64,000 nt of DNA. Source: Candidatus Terraquivivens tengchongensis. Lineage in GTDB: Archaea > Thermoproteota > Nitrososphaeria_A > Caldarchaeales > Wolframiiraptoraceae. The stretch spans positions 278,430-342,429 of the forward strand of contig JALNJK010000001.1 in the NCBI GenBank assembly GCA_023268355.1, written 5' to 3'. Each line of letters begins with the position of its first letter. Within the stretch, counting starts at the first letter, position 1. Positions 27,093 to 36,378 of this stretch are shown here, in pieces. The position numbers were made by a program, and so were the translations under genes. The notes under the pieces are model-generated. The model saw only the letters and a list, made by a program, of their open reading frames with translations. It made no database searches and was not told the DNA's origin.

Positions 27093-28604
27093 CTACATAC
27101 CAGCGGGTTTAACATTTAAGATCTTAAGTTCACTCTCACTTAATCCGATGCCTCTTAATTGTTCGCGGTTTCCACGTAAGCTTTCGATGGCGTTTATGCC
27201 CATCCCGCCGAGCATTTCCTTAATCTCTATACTCCAAGCATTGAGAAGGTTAACTAATCTGCGCGAGGCCTCTTCTGGGTTAAGTCTTTTTGAGATTCTA
27301 GGATTTGTAGTGGCTATACCCCACGGACATTTCCCAGTATAACACCTTTGACACACCGTGCAACCCATAGCTATTAGGGCTGCTGTGCCTATATAAACGG
27401 CATCAGCACCAAGGGCAATGGCTTTAACCACATCGGCACTGTTTCGAATACTTCCAGAAACCACTATGGAGACCTCATTTCTTATACCTTCGTTGCGAAG
27501 TCGTTCATCCACAACAGCTAAAGCAAACTCGACAGGTATGCCAACATTATCCCTTATAACCTTCGGAGCTGCACCTGTAGATCCTCTGACACCGTCTATC
27601 ACAATAATGTCAGCACCGCTACGTGCTATACCGCTTGCTATTGCAGCTACATTATGAACCGCAGCTATTTTCACGGCCACAGGTTTGATATATTCTGTCG
27701 CCTCTTTTAAGGCATAAACAAGCTGTTTCAGGTCTTCAATCGAATATATGTCATGGTGTGGAGCAGGGGATAAAGCATCAGTGCCCACAGGTATCATTCG
27801 CATTTTAGCAATTTCCTCGCTTACTTTTTCTCCTGGTAGATGTCCGCCTATTCCTGGTTTTGCCCCTTGCCCTATTTTGATTTCAATCGCTGCACCAACT
27901 TTAAGGTATTCTATATGGATACCGAAGCGTCCAGAAGCTACCTGAACTATTATGTGGTCTCCATACTTATATAAGCTCGGGTGCAACCCGCCTTCTCCAC
28001 AATTAAAATATGTTCCGCATTCCACAGCAGCTCTCACCAAGGCTTCTTGTACATTCAGGTTTACGGCACCGTATGACATTGCGGCAAACATTACGGGAAT
28101 TTCCAACTGTAATTGTGGTGCGAGTTCCGTTTCCAAAACAACATCCCCACCGTTTGACGCGAGCTCCACTTGTTTGCCTTTTTTACCAAGATAGGTCCTT
28201 AATTCGATAGGCTCTCTCAAAGGGTCAATGGATGGATTAGTTACTTGGCTTGCATTCAATAACAATTTATCCCAATATGTTAAGTTGGGCTTGTCGCATC
28301 CCATGCCAGTTAATATTGCGCTCCCTGTTTCCGCCTGTTTCTTGATAGCCATTATAGCTTCGCTCGTCCAATGGTAATTTTTACGATACGAAACAGGGTT
28401 TTTCTTAATAACTATAGCACGTTTTGGACAAAAAACCACACATCTTTGACAATTTACACAATTTTCATCTCTACTAAGCACATAATCATCTTTCTCGTCA
28501 TAGTAATGAACACCATACGTGCATTGCTCGATGCAGATCTTGCATTTGTTGCATCGCTTTACATCCCTTCTAACAACATATTCAGGCAGAAGGTAACTCC
28601 TCAT
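27093..28604 (-). CDS. Glutamate synthase FMN-binding subunit with two 4Fe-4S ferredoxin motifs
   Basis: The N-terminal ~60 residues carry two ferredoxin motifs, CNKCKICIEQC (Cys18-28) and CVNCQRCVVFCP (Cys49-59). The rest is the FMN/TIM-barrel glutamate synthase domain, with GQGAKPGIGGHLPGEKVSEEIA, DGVRGSTGAAP and CTVCQRCYTGKCPWGI, the last binding its 3Fe-4S/4Fe-4S cluster. It makes glutamate from 2-oxoglutarate and ammonia delivered by the amidotransferase subunit, with electrons likely from ferredoxin. The ferredoxin-fused form is the archaeal arrangement. It follows the amidotransferase gene by 18 bp. Confidence 0.93.
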   Translation of the reverse strand: MRSYLLPEYVVRRDVKRCNKCKICIEQCTYGVHYYDEKDDYVLSRDENCVNCQRCVVFCPKRAIVIKKNPVSYRKNYHWTSEAIMAIKKQAETGSAILTGMGCDKPNLTYWDKLLLNASQVTNPSIDPLREPIELRTYLGKKGKQVELASNGGDVVLETELAPQLQLEIPVMFAAMSYGAVNLNVQEALVRAAVECGTYFNCGEGGLHPSLYKYGDHIIVQVASGRFGIHIEYLKVGAAIEIKIGQGAKPGIGGHLPGEKVSEEIAKMRMIPVGTDALSPAPHHDIYSIEDLKQLVYALKEATEYIKPVAVKIAAVHNVAAIASGIARSGADIIVIDGVRGSTGAAPKVIRDNVGIPVEFALAVVDERLRNEGIRNEVSIVVSGSIRNSADVVKAIALGADAVYIGTAALIAMGCTVCQRCYTGKCPWGIATTNPRISKRLNPEEASRRLVNLLNAWSIEIKEMLGGMGINAIESLRGNREQLRGIGLSESELKILNVKPAGM

Positions 28605-28622
28605 GATTGCATCCCCAAATTA

Positions 28623-29732
28623 TTAGACGAGTACAGGAACCTTAACCATGCCTACTGCGATTTCTCCTCCATGAAGGTTCCAGACTTTATCTAAAGTAGG
28701 TTGTACGACGCGTATCGCAGCCTCTTCAGATGAGAGGTAGAAGAAGTTCCCTTTCATGGCAGCCGTCAACGGTCTTAACTTTATTCGATCTACCAATCCA
28801 ATCATTTGACCGTGTCGAGCAACGATGATAGAGAATGGACCATTCATTAACAACCCGCTGTAAATTTGCCTTAATGTCGTTAAGAGTTGTCTCTGCCTTT
28901 GTGGCATGCAATCAATCTCATTCCAGAAAGGAGGTGTTAAAATTTTTGGAACCAACTCTAATGGGATTTCATGTCTTCTCACCAAGAGGTCAAATGCATA
29001 AGTGAGCACTTCGGTATCCGTTTGCATCGTGCACTCATATCCATAGGTTGCTAGAAAGCGGCGATTGGTGCCATACGATGAAAGCTCTCCGTTGTGAGCA
29101 ACGGCCCAGTCTAAAAGGTTGAAGGGATGGGCTCCTCCCCACCAACCAGGGGTGTTTGTTGGATATCTGTTATGACAAATCCACATGTAGCCCTCATATT
29201 CTTCAAGACAAAAGTATTCCGCAATTTCTTCAGGATAGCCCACTCCTTTAAACACGCCCATGTTTTTGCCACTTGAAAAGATTAAGGCTCTACCACTTTC
29301 TGCCGTGTTTATTCTCATTACATTTTTCACTACGTAATCATCTTCCGTGAGGTTTTTCTCTCTCATTTTTGACGTGAGAGGTTCGACAAAGTATCTCCAT
29401 ATTAACGGCGGATTCCAAACTTTGGCCTCTTTCGTCGGGAGCTCTTCGCTTAGAACTACCCTAAAGTTTTCCTCCAGAACTTTTTCTACATCCCTTTTAG
29501 CTTGATGGTTCAGATACATCACATGAAAGGCGTAAAGTTCTCTATAATCAGGATAAATACCATATACTGCGAAGCCGCTTCCCAGACCGTTCCCCCTTTC
29601 CCGCATATTAGATATAGCTCTAACAGGGTCTTTAGAGGGAAATCTTTTTCCTTCAACGTTAATCATTCCGAAAAGCGCACAAGCGCCTGTGTCCTTGTCA
29701 TATTCGTATGGATTATTAGCCCCGTTCCACAT
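28623..29732 (-). CDS. Glutamate synthase class II glutamine amidotransferase subunit
   Basis: This subunit hydrolyses glutamine and hands ammonia to the FMN subunit. The N-terminal-nucleophile Cys is in GACALFGMIN; HNRYPT and the SGAHPFNLLDWAVAHNGELSS-like region are the glutaminase core. With my start at ATG 29732 (MWNGANN) the Cys is residue 18, so a 17-residue propeptide must be cut, as in PurF. The frame can be extended to GTG 29783, but a TATA-like CTTATAAAAAG lies only ~14 bp before that codon, leaving no room for a transcript start. First gene of the three-gene operon. Confidence 0.85.
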   Translation of the reverse strand: MWNGANNPYEYDKDTGACALFGMINVEGKRFPSKDPVRAISNMRERGNGLGSGFAVYGIYPDYRELYAFHVMYLNHQAKRDVEKVLEENFRVVLSEELPTKEAKVWNPPLIWRYFVEPLTSKMREKNLTEDDYVVKNVMRINTAESGRALIFSSGKNMGVFKGVGYPEEIAEYFCLEEYEGYMWICHNRYPTNTPGWWGGAHPFNLLDWAVAHNGELSSYGTNRRFLATYGYECTMQTDTEVLTYAFDLLVRRHEIPLELVPKILTPPFWNEIDCMPQRQRQLLTTLRQIYSGLLMNGPFSIIVARHGQMIGLVDRIKLRPLTAAMKGNFFYLSSEEAAIRVVQPTLDKVWNLHGGEIAVGMVKVPVLV

Positions 29733-29928
29733 TTTTGGCTGTAGGTGACCTATTGCCGATGTATATAAGCTTTTCCAAAACACGATTACCGAATCTTTTT
29801 ATAAGTAATTTGTAAGAATTTAAAAGCACAGGTCAGCCTAATAAAAAGAACAGGGTAACCAGCGCTCTAGGCTTTGTTGCTATGTTCCATTAAATATGGA
29901 GAAAATCTCTGCATATATTCCCCTAATT

Positions 29929-30003
29929 AAAAAGTTCAGCACTGCGGAAAATTTTTTCCAATATGCTGAACTAATTAGCGGGAACGAGCGTCTCATAGGC
30001 CTA
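29929..30003. repeat. Dispersed hairpin repeat, copy 2
   Basis: Arms AGTTCAGCA (29933-29941) and TGCTGAACT (29964-29972) enclose a loop with the A4T6 core, followed by CTAATT and a tail with ACGAGCGT, CAT and GGCC as in copy 1. It sits in the 280-bp gap between the glutamate synthase promoter and the 3' end of hisD. The rest of that gap holds no gene that I can see. Confidence 0.8.
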
Positions 30004-30063
30004 TGGTCCACCTGCAGGCTTTGTTATTCATGTATAACAACTACTCTACCATTGAGAGGCTAG

Positions 30064-31368
30064 TTAAGTATTCTTCCTAAACCTTACAGCTATAGACCTA
30101 GCGTGGGCATGTAGACCCTCAGCCTCAGCCATCTCGACCGCAAACCTTCCAAGCTCCTCTAAGCCGTCCCTTTCGGCCAGCAGCACCGACACAACTTTTA
30201 GGTAATCATACACGGACAATCCTCCGCGTGTTTTAGCCCAGCCTGAAGTTGGAAGTATGTGGTTCGGTCCGGCAACGTAATCCTCAAGGGCCACAGGTGT
30301 GTACGACCCGATAGAAATTGAGCCAGCGTTCCTGAGCTTCGATAGGACCTCTATCATAGGCATATCCGCAACTACCTCCACATGCTCCGCAGCATACTCG
30401 TTAGCAAACTCGAAAGCTTCATCCAAGTTGTTGACGAGGATTATCATGCCATTCCTGTTTAACGATTCCTTGATGATGTTCCTCCTTGGCGAGGATTCCA
30501 CAATTATATCTAACGTTCGCGAAACTTCTTCAGCCAGCTTCTTCGAGTTTGTCAAAAGTAAGGAAGATGCTGCCGGGTCATGTTCAGCTTGGGCTGCAAG
30601 GTCCCACGCTAAGAATTCTGGATCAGCAGACTCGTCGGCTATTATCAATACCTCGGAAGGGCCTGCGATCATATCTATCGATACGTATGTCATCAGAAGA
30701 CGCTTTGCTGCCGTGAACCATACACCACCCGGACCCACAATCTTCAATACCTTTGGAACAGTCTCCGTTCCGAAGGCCATTGCTGCCGCAGCATGCACAC
30801 CTCCAACCCTATAAACTTCTTTCACACCAACGATGTCAAGTGCTACCAGTATTGCCGGTTCGAGTGTGCCATCCTCTCTGGGAGGTGTGCATGCAAGAAT
30901 TCTAGGAACGCCTGCAACCTTTGCTGGAATCGCCGCCATAAGTGCCGTAGATGGATATGAGGCCTTACCGCCAGGAACGTATACTCCTACAGAGTCGAGC
31001 GGCTTTACTACCCGTCCCGCGTACAGACCCTTTCTCATTTCTTGCATAGAAAGTTGAGGAGGTAGCTGGCTACTGTGGAACTTTTCGATGTTCTTTGCTG
31101 AAACCTTGAGAGCCTCGATCAACCTTTCGGGGACGTGTTCGTACGCATTCTTCATCTCCTCGCTAGAGACCCTTATATTCTCTTTTGTCAACATTTCATG
31201 TCCGAAGAATCTACGATAGAAATCCACTATTTCCGCGTCGCCTCTTTCTCTAACCCTCTTGATTATATCAGCTACCTCGTGTTCGATGCTTGAAAAGTCA
31301 ATCATGTATCTATTAATTAGCTTCACTTTCTCCTCAGCAGCAAGTTCGTCGAGCTTAACAACCCTCAA
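30064..31368 (-). CDS. hisD: Histidinol dehydrogenase
   Basis: HisD performs the last two steps of histidine synthesis, histidinol to histidine with two NAD+. The 434 residues show the zinc- and substrate-binding landmarks: VGVYVPGGKASYPSTALM, VGGVHAAAAMAFGTETVPKV, the signature IDMIAGPSEVLIIADESA, and GPNHILPTSGWA. It stands apart from other his genes here. It lies 51 bp downstream of the sugar-isomerase-like gene on the same strand. Confidence 0.96.
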   Translation of the reverse strand: MRVVKLDELAAEEKVKLINRYMIDFSSIEHEVADIIKRVRERGDAEIVDFYRRFFGHEMLTKENIRVSSEEMKNAYEHVPERLIEALKVSAKNIEKFHSSQLPPQLSMQEMRKGLYAGRVVKPLDSVGVYVPGGKASYPSTALMAAIPAKVAGVPRILACTPPREDGTLEPAILVALDIVGVKEVYRVGGVHAAAAMAFGTETVPKVLKIVGPGGVWFTAAKRLLMTYVSIDMIAGPSEVLIIADESADPEFLAWDLAAQAEHDPAASSLLLTNSKKLAEEVSRTLDIIVESSPRRNIIKESLNRNGMIILVNNLDEAFEFANEYAAEHVEVVADMPMIEVLSKLRNAGSISIGSYTPVALEDYVAGPNHILPTSGWAKTRGGLSVYDYLKVVSVLLAERDGLEELGRFAVEMAEAEGLHAHARSIAVRFRKNT

Positions 31369-31419
31369 TACGAATTACCTCCGAGGTTACTTAACAGTCA
31401 GGATAATAACTTTTAGGAG

Positions 31420-32784
31420 CTATACGCCTTCTAGCGTCAACTTAAAGCCCATAAGCCTCGACAAGTCTTCCAAAGCCGTAAGATGATTTCCATATGCTAG
31501 GACTCTGTGAAGCCCTCCTTTGTACCCGCAGAGGTATTTCCGAGCGTCAGGTACGGATACCTTGACCTTCGTCCTACAGCCGCGGTCTATGTTAACGTTG
31601 CCTAAGGTTTTCCCTACGGAGACAACCATTTCGTTCAACCCTTCGATAAACTTAGCTACTGTAACATCAACCCCTTCGCGCATGAACACCTGGAGTCCGA
31701 CACCGTCGCCACTGTCCGCATGATTCCTGATAACGTATGGAGCTGCTTCTCCATCCATCTTTGTTGGTGCGGTACAATGGCAGTGAATTACGGCATTCTC
31801 TGCAACGTCAACAACAGGGTCGGATATGAACGAAGCTCTGCCAGCAAGGTACCTGAAGACAAGCATCGTCAAGGCCGAGTGGACGTCAGCCTCGCAGGCC
31901 GCTACATAACCCTCATCATTCAATAAAGAAAGTGCCAAGCAGGGCGTCGTCGGCATCTCAACCTTACCGTACTCAAGCCAGCCGAGGCAATCTATCGCAA
32001 GCGCATTCGCACCATGCTTCTCTAAGAGCTTCTTCAGGCTTAGGTAAATCGCCGCCGCCTTAACGATTTCGCTCTTTGATGGCTCCCTAACTTCCAAAGC
32101 CTTCTCCATCACCTTTTTGGCAAGCTTCTCTGCGGCATCCATATCGACTTCATCGTAAAGCGCCTTAACATCAGAGTAATCGACGTATTCCAAGCTCACA
32201 CCAAACCTTTGCTTAACCAAACCTACGTACTGCGGGCTGAGATATTTTGCTGGGTTAGCTTCTCTCCTAGTTATGACGAGTATTTTCGATGAGTTTAACA
32301 TTTTGATCGCGTAAACAACCCTTAGAGCCTTGAATATCTCGCCTATATCGTTCGAGGAGATGATCAAGAACCTTCTACTGGTCTTCTCTAAGTCCTCCAC
32401 CAAGGGCAAGCCCGAGATATCGCCACCATAAAGGTCTATAACATAGACAGTCGGTATACCATATCCACCATACTTGTGTATATAGTCGTATCCTAGGTCT
32501 GCTATCCTCTTGGAGGCTAGGTAAGTGAAGCGCGTGCTCTCGGACGTCAATATGTACACGAAGATTGCATCAATACTATTGTCTATTTCTCTCTCCAGTC
32601 TGTTCACTTCATCCATGGTCGAGATGACATAGTTCATGAATTCTACAGGTAGTTGGGATTTCAGCTCATCCAGCCTACTGATCCACTCCTTAGCCCTCGC
32701 ATCATAATCGTAGAACGGTGACGGCCAACCCCTTCGAGCCTTGCTACCGAGAAAAATGTTCAGAACTTTTATGCCCTTATTCAT
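31420..32784 (-). CDS. L-fucose/L-arabinose isomerase-like protein
   Basis: The 454 residues fit the FucI/AraA-like isomerase family. The N-terminal Rossmann-like part spans about 1-170, and the C-terminal catalytic region has the metal-site acidic residues and His in PCLALSLLNDEGYVAACEADVHSALTM and the NAVIHCHCTAP segment. Such proteins interconvert aldoses and ketoses with Mn2+, but many archaeal members have no assigned substrate. No sugar kinase or transporter neighbours it. Start at ATG 32784, with an A/T-rich promoter towards 32820 shared with the divergent small gene. Confidence 0.75.
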   Translation of the reverse strand: MNKGIKVLNIFLGSKARRGWPSPFYDYDARAKEWISRLDELKSQLPVEFMNYVISTMDEVNRLEREIDNSIDAIFVYILTSESTRFTYLASKRIADLGYDYIHKYGGYGIPTVYVIDLYGGDISGLPLVEDLEKTSRRFLIISSNDIGEIFKALRVVYAIKMLNSSKILVITRREANPAKYLSPQYVGLVKQRFGVSLEYVDYSDVKALYDEVDMDAAEKLAKKVMEKALEVREPSKSEIVKAAAIYLSLKKLLEKHGANALAIDCLGWLEYGKVEMPTTPCLALSLLNDEGYVAACEADVHSALTMLVFRYLAGRASFISDPVVDVAENAVIHCHCTAPTKMDGEAAPYVIRNHADSGDGVGLQVFMREGVDVTVAKFIEGLNEMVVSVGKTLGNVNIDRGCRTKVKVSVPDARKYLCGYKGGLHRVLAYGNHLTALEDLSRLMGFKLTLEGV

Positions 32785-32863
32785 AGAAAGATTTTATTCT
32801 GAATGTTTTAAAAACTTTAGCAGAGAGGTTGTGTAGCCTCGAAATCGTGAAGGAGATTGTAAC

Positions 32864-33265
32864 ATGGAAAAAACTTTAGGACCGAAAAGGATTCCTTTAT
32901 TCATCGCAAAGATTATCTTCTTCGTTTATGGCATCGTGTGGACCCTTAAACGACGTTCAGCCAAGTCGATGAAAGATGTCTACGAGCTTTTTTACTTGGA
33001 TTTTCTTAGATTGAACGAAAAAGATGTAGAGGTCGTTAAGCTTGACGATGACTTACTCATCACGCGCTGCAAAAATCCGTGTCCAATTCTTAATCTATCC
33101 CTTTCGCTTAAAGTTGACACAAAAATATCCTGCAAGATTGTATCCGAGCCCGTTTGTAAATACGTGCTACGCAAGCTAAATCCAAGGCTGGCGTTCGAAA
33201 GAAATTACGGGCACATAAGACCTTACAGCGAGAGTTGTGAGGAAACAATTTACTGGAAAAATTGA
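32864..33265 (+). CDS. Unrecognised small cysteine-containing protein
   Basis: A 133-residue protein with a hydrophobic, basic N-terminus (residues 10-30, IPLFIAKIIFFVYGIVWTLK), which could be a membrane anchor or an amphipathic helix, and five cysteines in the C-terminal half (CKNPC, then single Cys in ISCKIV, PVCKYV and ESCEET), a pattern that could bind a metal or cluster. I do not recognise the family. The TGA is followed after 5 bp by the convergent end of glnA. The start ATG follows GGAGATTGTAAC, a good ribosome-binding site. Confidence 0.6.
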   Translation: MEKTLGPKRIPLFIAKIIFFVYGIVWTLKRRSAKSMKDVYELFYLDFLRLNEKDVEVVKLDDDLLITRCKNPCPILNLSLSLKVDTKISCKIVSEPVCKYVLRKLNPRLAFERNYGHIRPYSESCEETIYWKN

Positions 33266-33270
33266 GGCCA

Positions 33271-34737
33271 CTAAACGTCAAAGTAAAGGTAAAACTCATA
33301 GGGATGCGGTCTCAGAGAAACCTCCAAGTGTTGCCTTCTTGCCATATCCACTAGGACATCCACGAGTGAGTCGTCAAAAACCGGCTTTAAAAACTCCCTA
33401 TCGCTCTCTAGACACTCCACAGCTTCAATCAAACTTCCAGGTAACTGCTTTATTCCCAATAGCGCTCTCTTCTCCGGAGACATCTTGTATATGTCCTCAT
33501 CCACTGGATCGCCGCAATCTATCTTCCTCTTTATACCGTCTAAGCCTGCCATCAGTACTGCTGCAAAACACAAGTATGGGTTACAAGACGGGTCTGGTGT
33601 CCTGAACTCTATCCTCTTCTTTGATGCATTTGACTTACCCACATGGTATACAGGTATCCTGATGTTCGCGGACCTGTTGGCCCTGCTCCACGCTATGAAG
33701 ACCGGCGCCTCATAACCTGGAACGAGTCTCCTGTAAGAGTTGGTAGTGGGTGCGACTATTGCAGCCAAAGCCCTGCTGTGCTCTAGAAGACCACCGCAGA
33801 AGTATCTACCAATTTGACTCAGCTCGGCGTACGTGTCGTCTGGGTCATAGAACGCATTCTGGCCGTCCTTCCATAAACTACAATGCACATGCATTCCGGA
33901 TGCGTTGTCCATGAAAACTGGCTTTGGCATCATAGTGGCCACGAGCCCCATCTGATGTGCGACGTTCTTGACGACGTACTTGAGCGTCATCGATTTGTCG
34001 GCCATCCTAGTTAAGGTGTCGTACTTCATATCTATCTCGCATTGACCTGCCGTCGCGACTTCATGATGGTGAGCCTCCACTTCTATTCCGAAGTAGTCAG
34101 TAAGTATCCTTGCGCATTCGTTCCTAAAATCCATCAAAGTATCTTGGGGCGGAGCTGGGTAGTAACCCTCCTTAAACCTTATTGGGTATCCTGTGCCAAC
34201 TGACCACGGAGCCTCCTTAGATTCTATGCTGTAGCTCTGACCTCTCGACGGAGTCTGAACATCCCAGCAAACCTTGTCGAAGACAAAGAATTCTATCTCA
34301 GGCCCCCAAAATGACGTGTCAAAGCCCATCTTCTTGAGTTCTTCCTCGGCTCTTTGAGCAACGGCCCTCGGGTCCCTCTCAAACCTTCCTTTCCCGAGTC
34401 CCCAATAGACGTCGCACAACATCCTAGCGGTCTTCGTTGAATTTGCTGACCAGGGAATTATGGCGAACGTGGATGCATCAGGTTTGAGAACCATATCGGA
34501 CTCTTGTATCTCGACGAAGCCCCTTATCGATGAACCGTCGAGCTTGGGAACGCCGACCTCAAATGTCTGCTCGTCAAGGTACTCGGTTGTGATGGTTACA
34601 TGCTGGAGCTTTCCGGGAATGTCTGTGAATTGAAGGTCTATGAACCTTATGCCCTCCCTCTTTAAGAGTTCCATGATTTTATCGACCTGACGTGTAGATT
34701 CTTCCTTTTTCTCCGCAGGGTGCTCGAGTATTTTCAT
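33271..34737 (-). CDS. glnA: Glutamine synthetase, type I
   Basis: GlnA fixes ammonia onto glutamate with ATP. The 488 residues include the N-terminal beta-grasp (FIDLQFTDIPGKLQHVTI), the metal and substrate motifs (GPEIEFFVFD, then HHHEVATAGQCEID), the flap-related NSYRRLVPGYEAPV and the RIEFRTPDPSCNPYL C-terminal signature. I see no adenylylation loop to be sure of. It uses AGGTGA 7 bp before the ATG, preceded by TATA-like GGGTATAAAAATATAC. It works with the glutamate synthase genes and NrpR as a nitrogen-assimilation set. Confidence 0.96.
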   Translation of the reverse strand: MKILEHPAEKKEESTRQVDKIMELLKREGIRFIDLQFTDIPGKLQHVTITTEYLDEQTFEVGVPKLDGSSIRGFVEIQESDMVLKPDASTFAIIPWSANSTKTARMLCDVYWGLGKGRFERDPRAVAQRAEEELKKMGFDTSFWGPEIEFFVFDKVCWDVQTPSRGQSYSIESKEAPWSVGTGYPIRFKEGYYPAPPQDTLMDFRNECARILTDYFGIEVEAHHHEVATAGQCEIDMKYDTLTRMADKSMTLKYVVKNVAHQMGLVATMMPKPVFMDNASGMHVHCSLWKDGQNAFYDPDDTYAELSQIGRYFCGGLLEHSRALAAIVAPTTNSYRRLVPGYEAPVFIAWSRANRSANIRIPVYHVGKSNASKKRIEFRTPDPSCNPYLCFAAVLMAGLDGIKRKIDCGDPVDEDIYKMSPEKRALLGIKQLPGSLIEAVECLESDREFLKPVFDDSLVDVLVDMARRQHLEVSLRPHPYEFYLYFDV

Positions 34738-34771
34738 AAACTTTCACCTGTATATTTTTATACCCTTTTTC

Positions 34772-34842
34772 TAAACAAATACAATATTTAAACTTTTTTT
34801 CTGAACGTTTGTATCGGTTTTATAAAATAAATGAACATTTGT
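34772..34842 (-). promoter_or_regulatory. glnA upstream region with repeated ACAAAYGTTCA element
   Basis: On the minus strand ACAAATGTTCA (34832-34842) and ACAAACGTTCA (34802-34812) repeat 30 bp apart, each followed by a TATA-like block (TTTATAAAAC and AGTTTAAATATT). A third related half, ATTTGTTTAG (34772-34781), forms a 10-bp inverted repeat with CTAAACAAAT on the same strand further upstream. This looks like a tandem regulator site or twin promoter. No GGAA-N6-TTCC NrpR operator is visible. The remaining gap to 35066 shows nothing else. Confidence 0.45.
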
Positions 34843-35066
34843 TTAGTTACCGTCCGATTTAGGAAGCGTCCTTATCCTCGCGGATTTTTGGGTTAGAACA
34901 CCATAATCAATCTCCCCTATTAGGTTTATGAAAACTTTGGAGTCGTGGCCAACGATTGAACTAGCCCCAATACTGAGCAGCTAAGGAGGACTTCTGAAGC
35001 TAGATTAAGTGATTCAAGGTATTGAACAAAACCTTTTTGAATAAGGCATGCATAATAAAACAGGAA

Positions 35067-35804
35067 ATGGTCGAAAGAGTCGTAACAGGCATATCAGGAT
35101 TGGATGAAATACTTAATGGAGGGATTCCTAAAAGGAATGTAGTTTTGCTCTCCGGTGGACCTGGTACAGGAAAATCGATACTTGGTCAGCAATACCTTTA
35201 CAACGGATTGCTTCGTGGAGAACCCGGAATACTGGTAGTTTTGGAGGAGCACCCGGTACAAGTAAGAATATCCATGTCTCAGTTTGGATGGGATGTGAGG
35301 GTATACGAAGAGAAGAACGTATTCGCGATAGTTGACGCGTTCACAGCAGGAATAGGTGAGGCGGCGAAAAGGGAAAAGTATGTCGTAAGGGACCCGGGGG
35401 ATTTTCAAGTTCTACTAGATGTCGTAAGAGATGCTATAAAGGACGTGAATGCGGAAAGGGCCGTAGTAGATTCTGTCTCGACGTTATACATAACAAAACC
35501 TGCCATGGCTAGGAGCATGGTTCTACAGTTGAAGAAAGTCCTGTCCGGGATGGGTTGTACTTCGATACTAATCTCTCAAGTAAGCGTGACTGAGAGGGGA
35601 TTTGGTGGTCCGGGTGTAGAACATGCCGCTGATGGCATAATCAGGCTCGATTTGGATGAGGTTGACGGAGAATTGAAGCGCAGCATAATCATCTGGAAGA
35701 TGCGCGGCACATCGCATTCCATGAGGCGGCATCCATTCGTTATAACCAATAAGGGGATAGAAATAAGAGCGGCCGAGACTATAAAGGTTGGTGAAAGAGC
35801 ATGA
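35067..35804 (+). CDS. KaiC-family RecA-fold ATPase
   Basis: One KaiC domain, opening [20 protein letters not shown], with Walker A GGPGTGKS (residues 30-37 from ATG 35067) and a Walker B strand [11 protein letters not shown]. The C-terminal half carries the conserved [27 protein letters not shown]. Such single-domain archaeal KaiC proteins are thought to be signalling ATPases. The frame is open back to TTG 35022, but the family usually begins at MVERV, so I chose the ATG. It overlaps by 4 bp the next gene, a regulator of the type usually found beside KaiC. Confidence 0.85.
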   Translation: MVERVVTGISGLDEILNGGIPKRNVVLLSGGPGTGKSILGQQYLYNGLLRGEPGILVVLEEHPVQVRISMSQFGWDVRVYEEKNVFAIVDAFTAGIGEAAKREKYVVRDPGDFQVLLDVVRDAIKDVNAERAVVDSVSTLYITKPAMARSMVLQLKKVLSGMGCTSILISQVSVTERGFGGPGVEHAADGIIRLDLDEVDGELKRSIIIWKMRGTSHSMRRHPFVITNKGIEIRAAETIKVGERA

Positions 35805-36268
35805 GCGAAGAAATCTCCCTCTCGCCCTTAGGTAAGGAACAGATACACAAGCTCGAGTCTGCTCTCTTGATAGGTACGATACTTAGGAGCGACGTACTGG
35901 AAGAATTGAAAGACCCTTCGGAAAGGTTGACGTGGGTTGATTCGTTAGCAGTAGCGGCTGCGGCCATCGCAAGGGAAAGGGCCAAGATGACAGTATCGCA
36001 AATAGCCGAAGACATAGGCAGGAGCGAGGCGACTATAAGAAATCATCTTGCGGGCAAGACTAGGGCAGGCCAGTTAATTCGTCAAACATTGGAGAGGTTT
36101 GCCAAAGAAGGCGTAAAGATAGAATTGCCATCAATTTCGGCAAAAGAGTTGGAAGATTTAAAGAAGCAACTGGAAGAAGAAAGAGAGAAAGTGAAAAGGT
36201 TGGAAGCATTGATCAGTGAAGTGAAGAGCTCGCTAAACACTCTCATAGATAAGCTAGAAAAAGCGTAA
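35801..36268 (+). CDS. KaiC-associated helix-turn-helix regulator
   Basis: Residues ~60-110 hold a helix-turn-helix ([34 protein letters not shown]); the last 45 residues are a coiled coil ([20 protein letters not shown]). The arrangement matches the probable regulatory domain found near KaiC genes in archaea (the near_KaiC type). Its ATG overlaps the KaiC stop (ATGA), so the two are translated together and likely form one regulatory pair. Confidence 0.85.
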   Translation: MSEEISLSPLGKEQIHKLESALLIGTILRSDVLEELKDPSERLTWVDSLAVAAAAIARERAKMTVSQIAEDIGRSEATIRNHLAGKTRAGQLIRQTLERFAKEGVKIELPSISAKELEDLKKQLEEEREKVKRLEALISEVKSSLNTLIDKLEKA

Positions 36269-36378
36269 CGTATATTCTTACCTCTTTACTCATTTCAACC
36301 CGTAGAATTATAAGCGGAATGTACAAAAACGATACACTTTATGTAAGGTCGGACGAGAAAAATGAAGATTATAGTAGG

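Noticed and set aside
25231..34860. Classical NrpR operators (GGAA-N6-TTCC) at nitrogen genes
   Set aside because: Searched by eye before nrpR, the glutamate synthase operon and glnA; none found.
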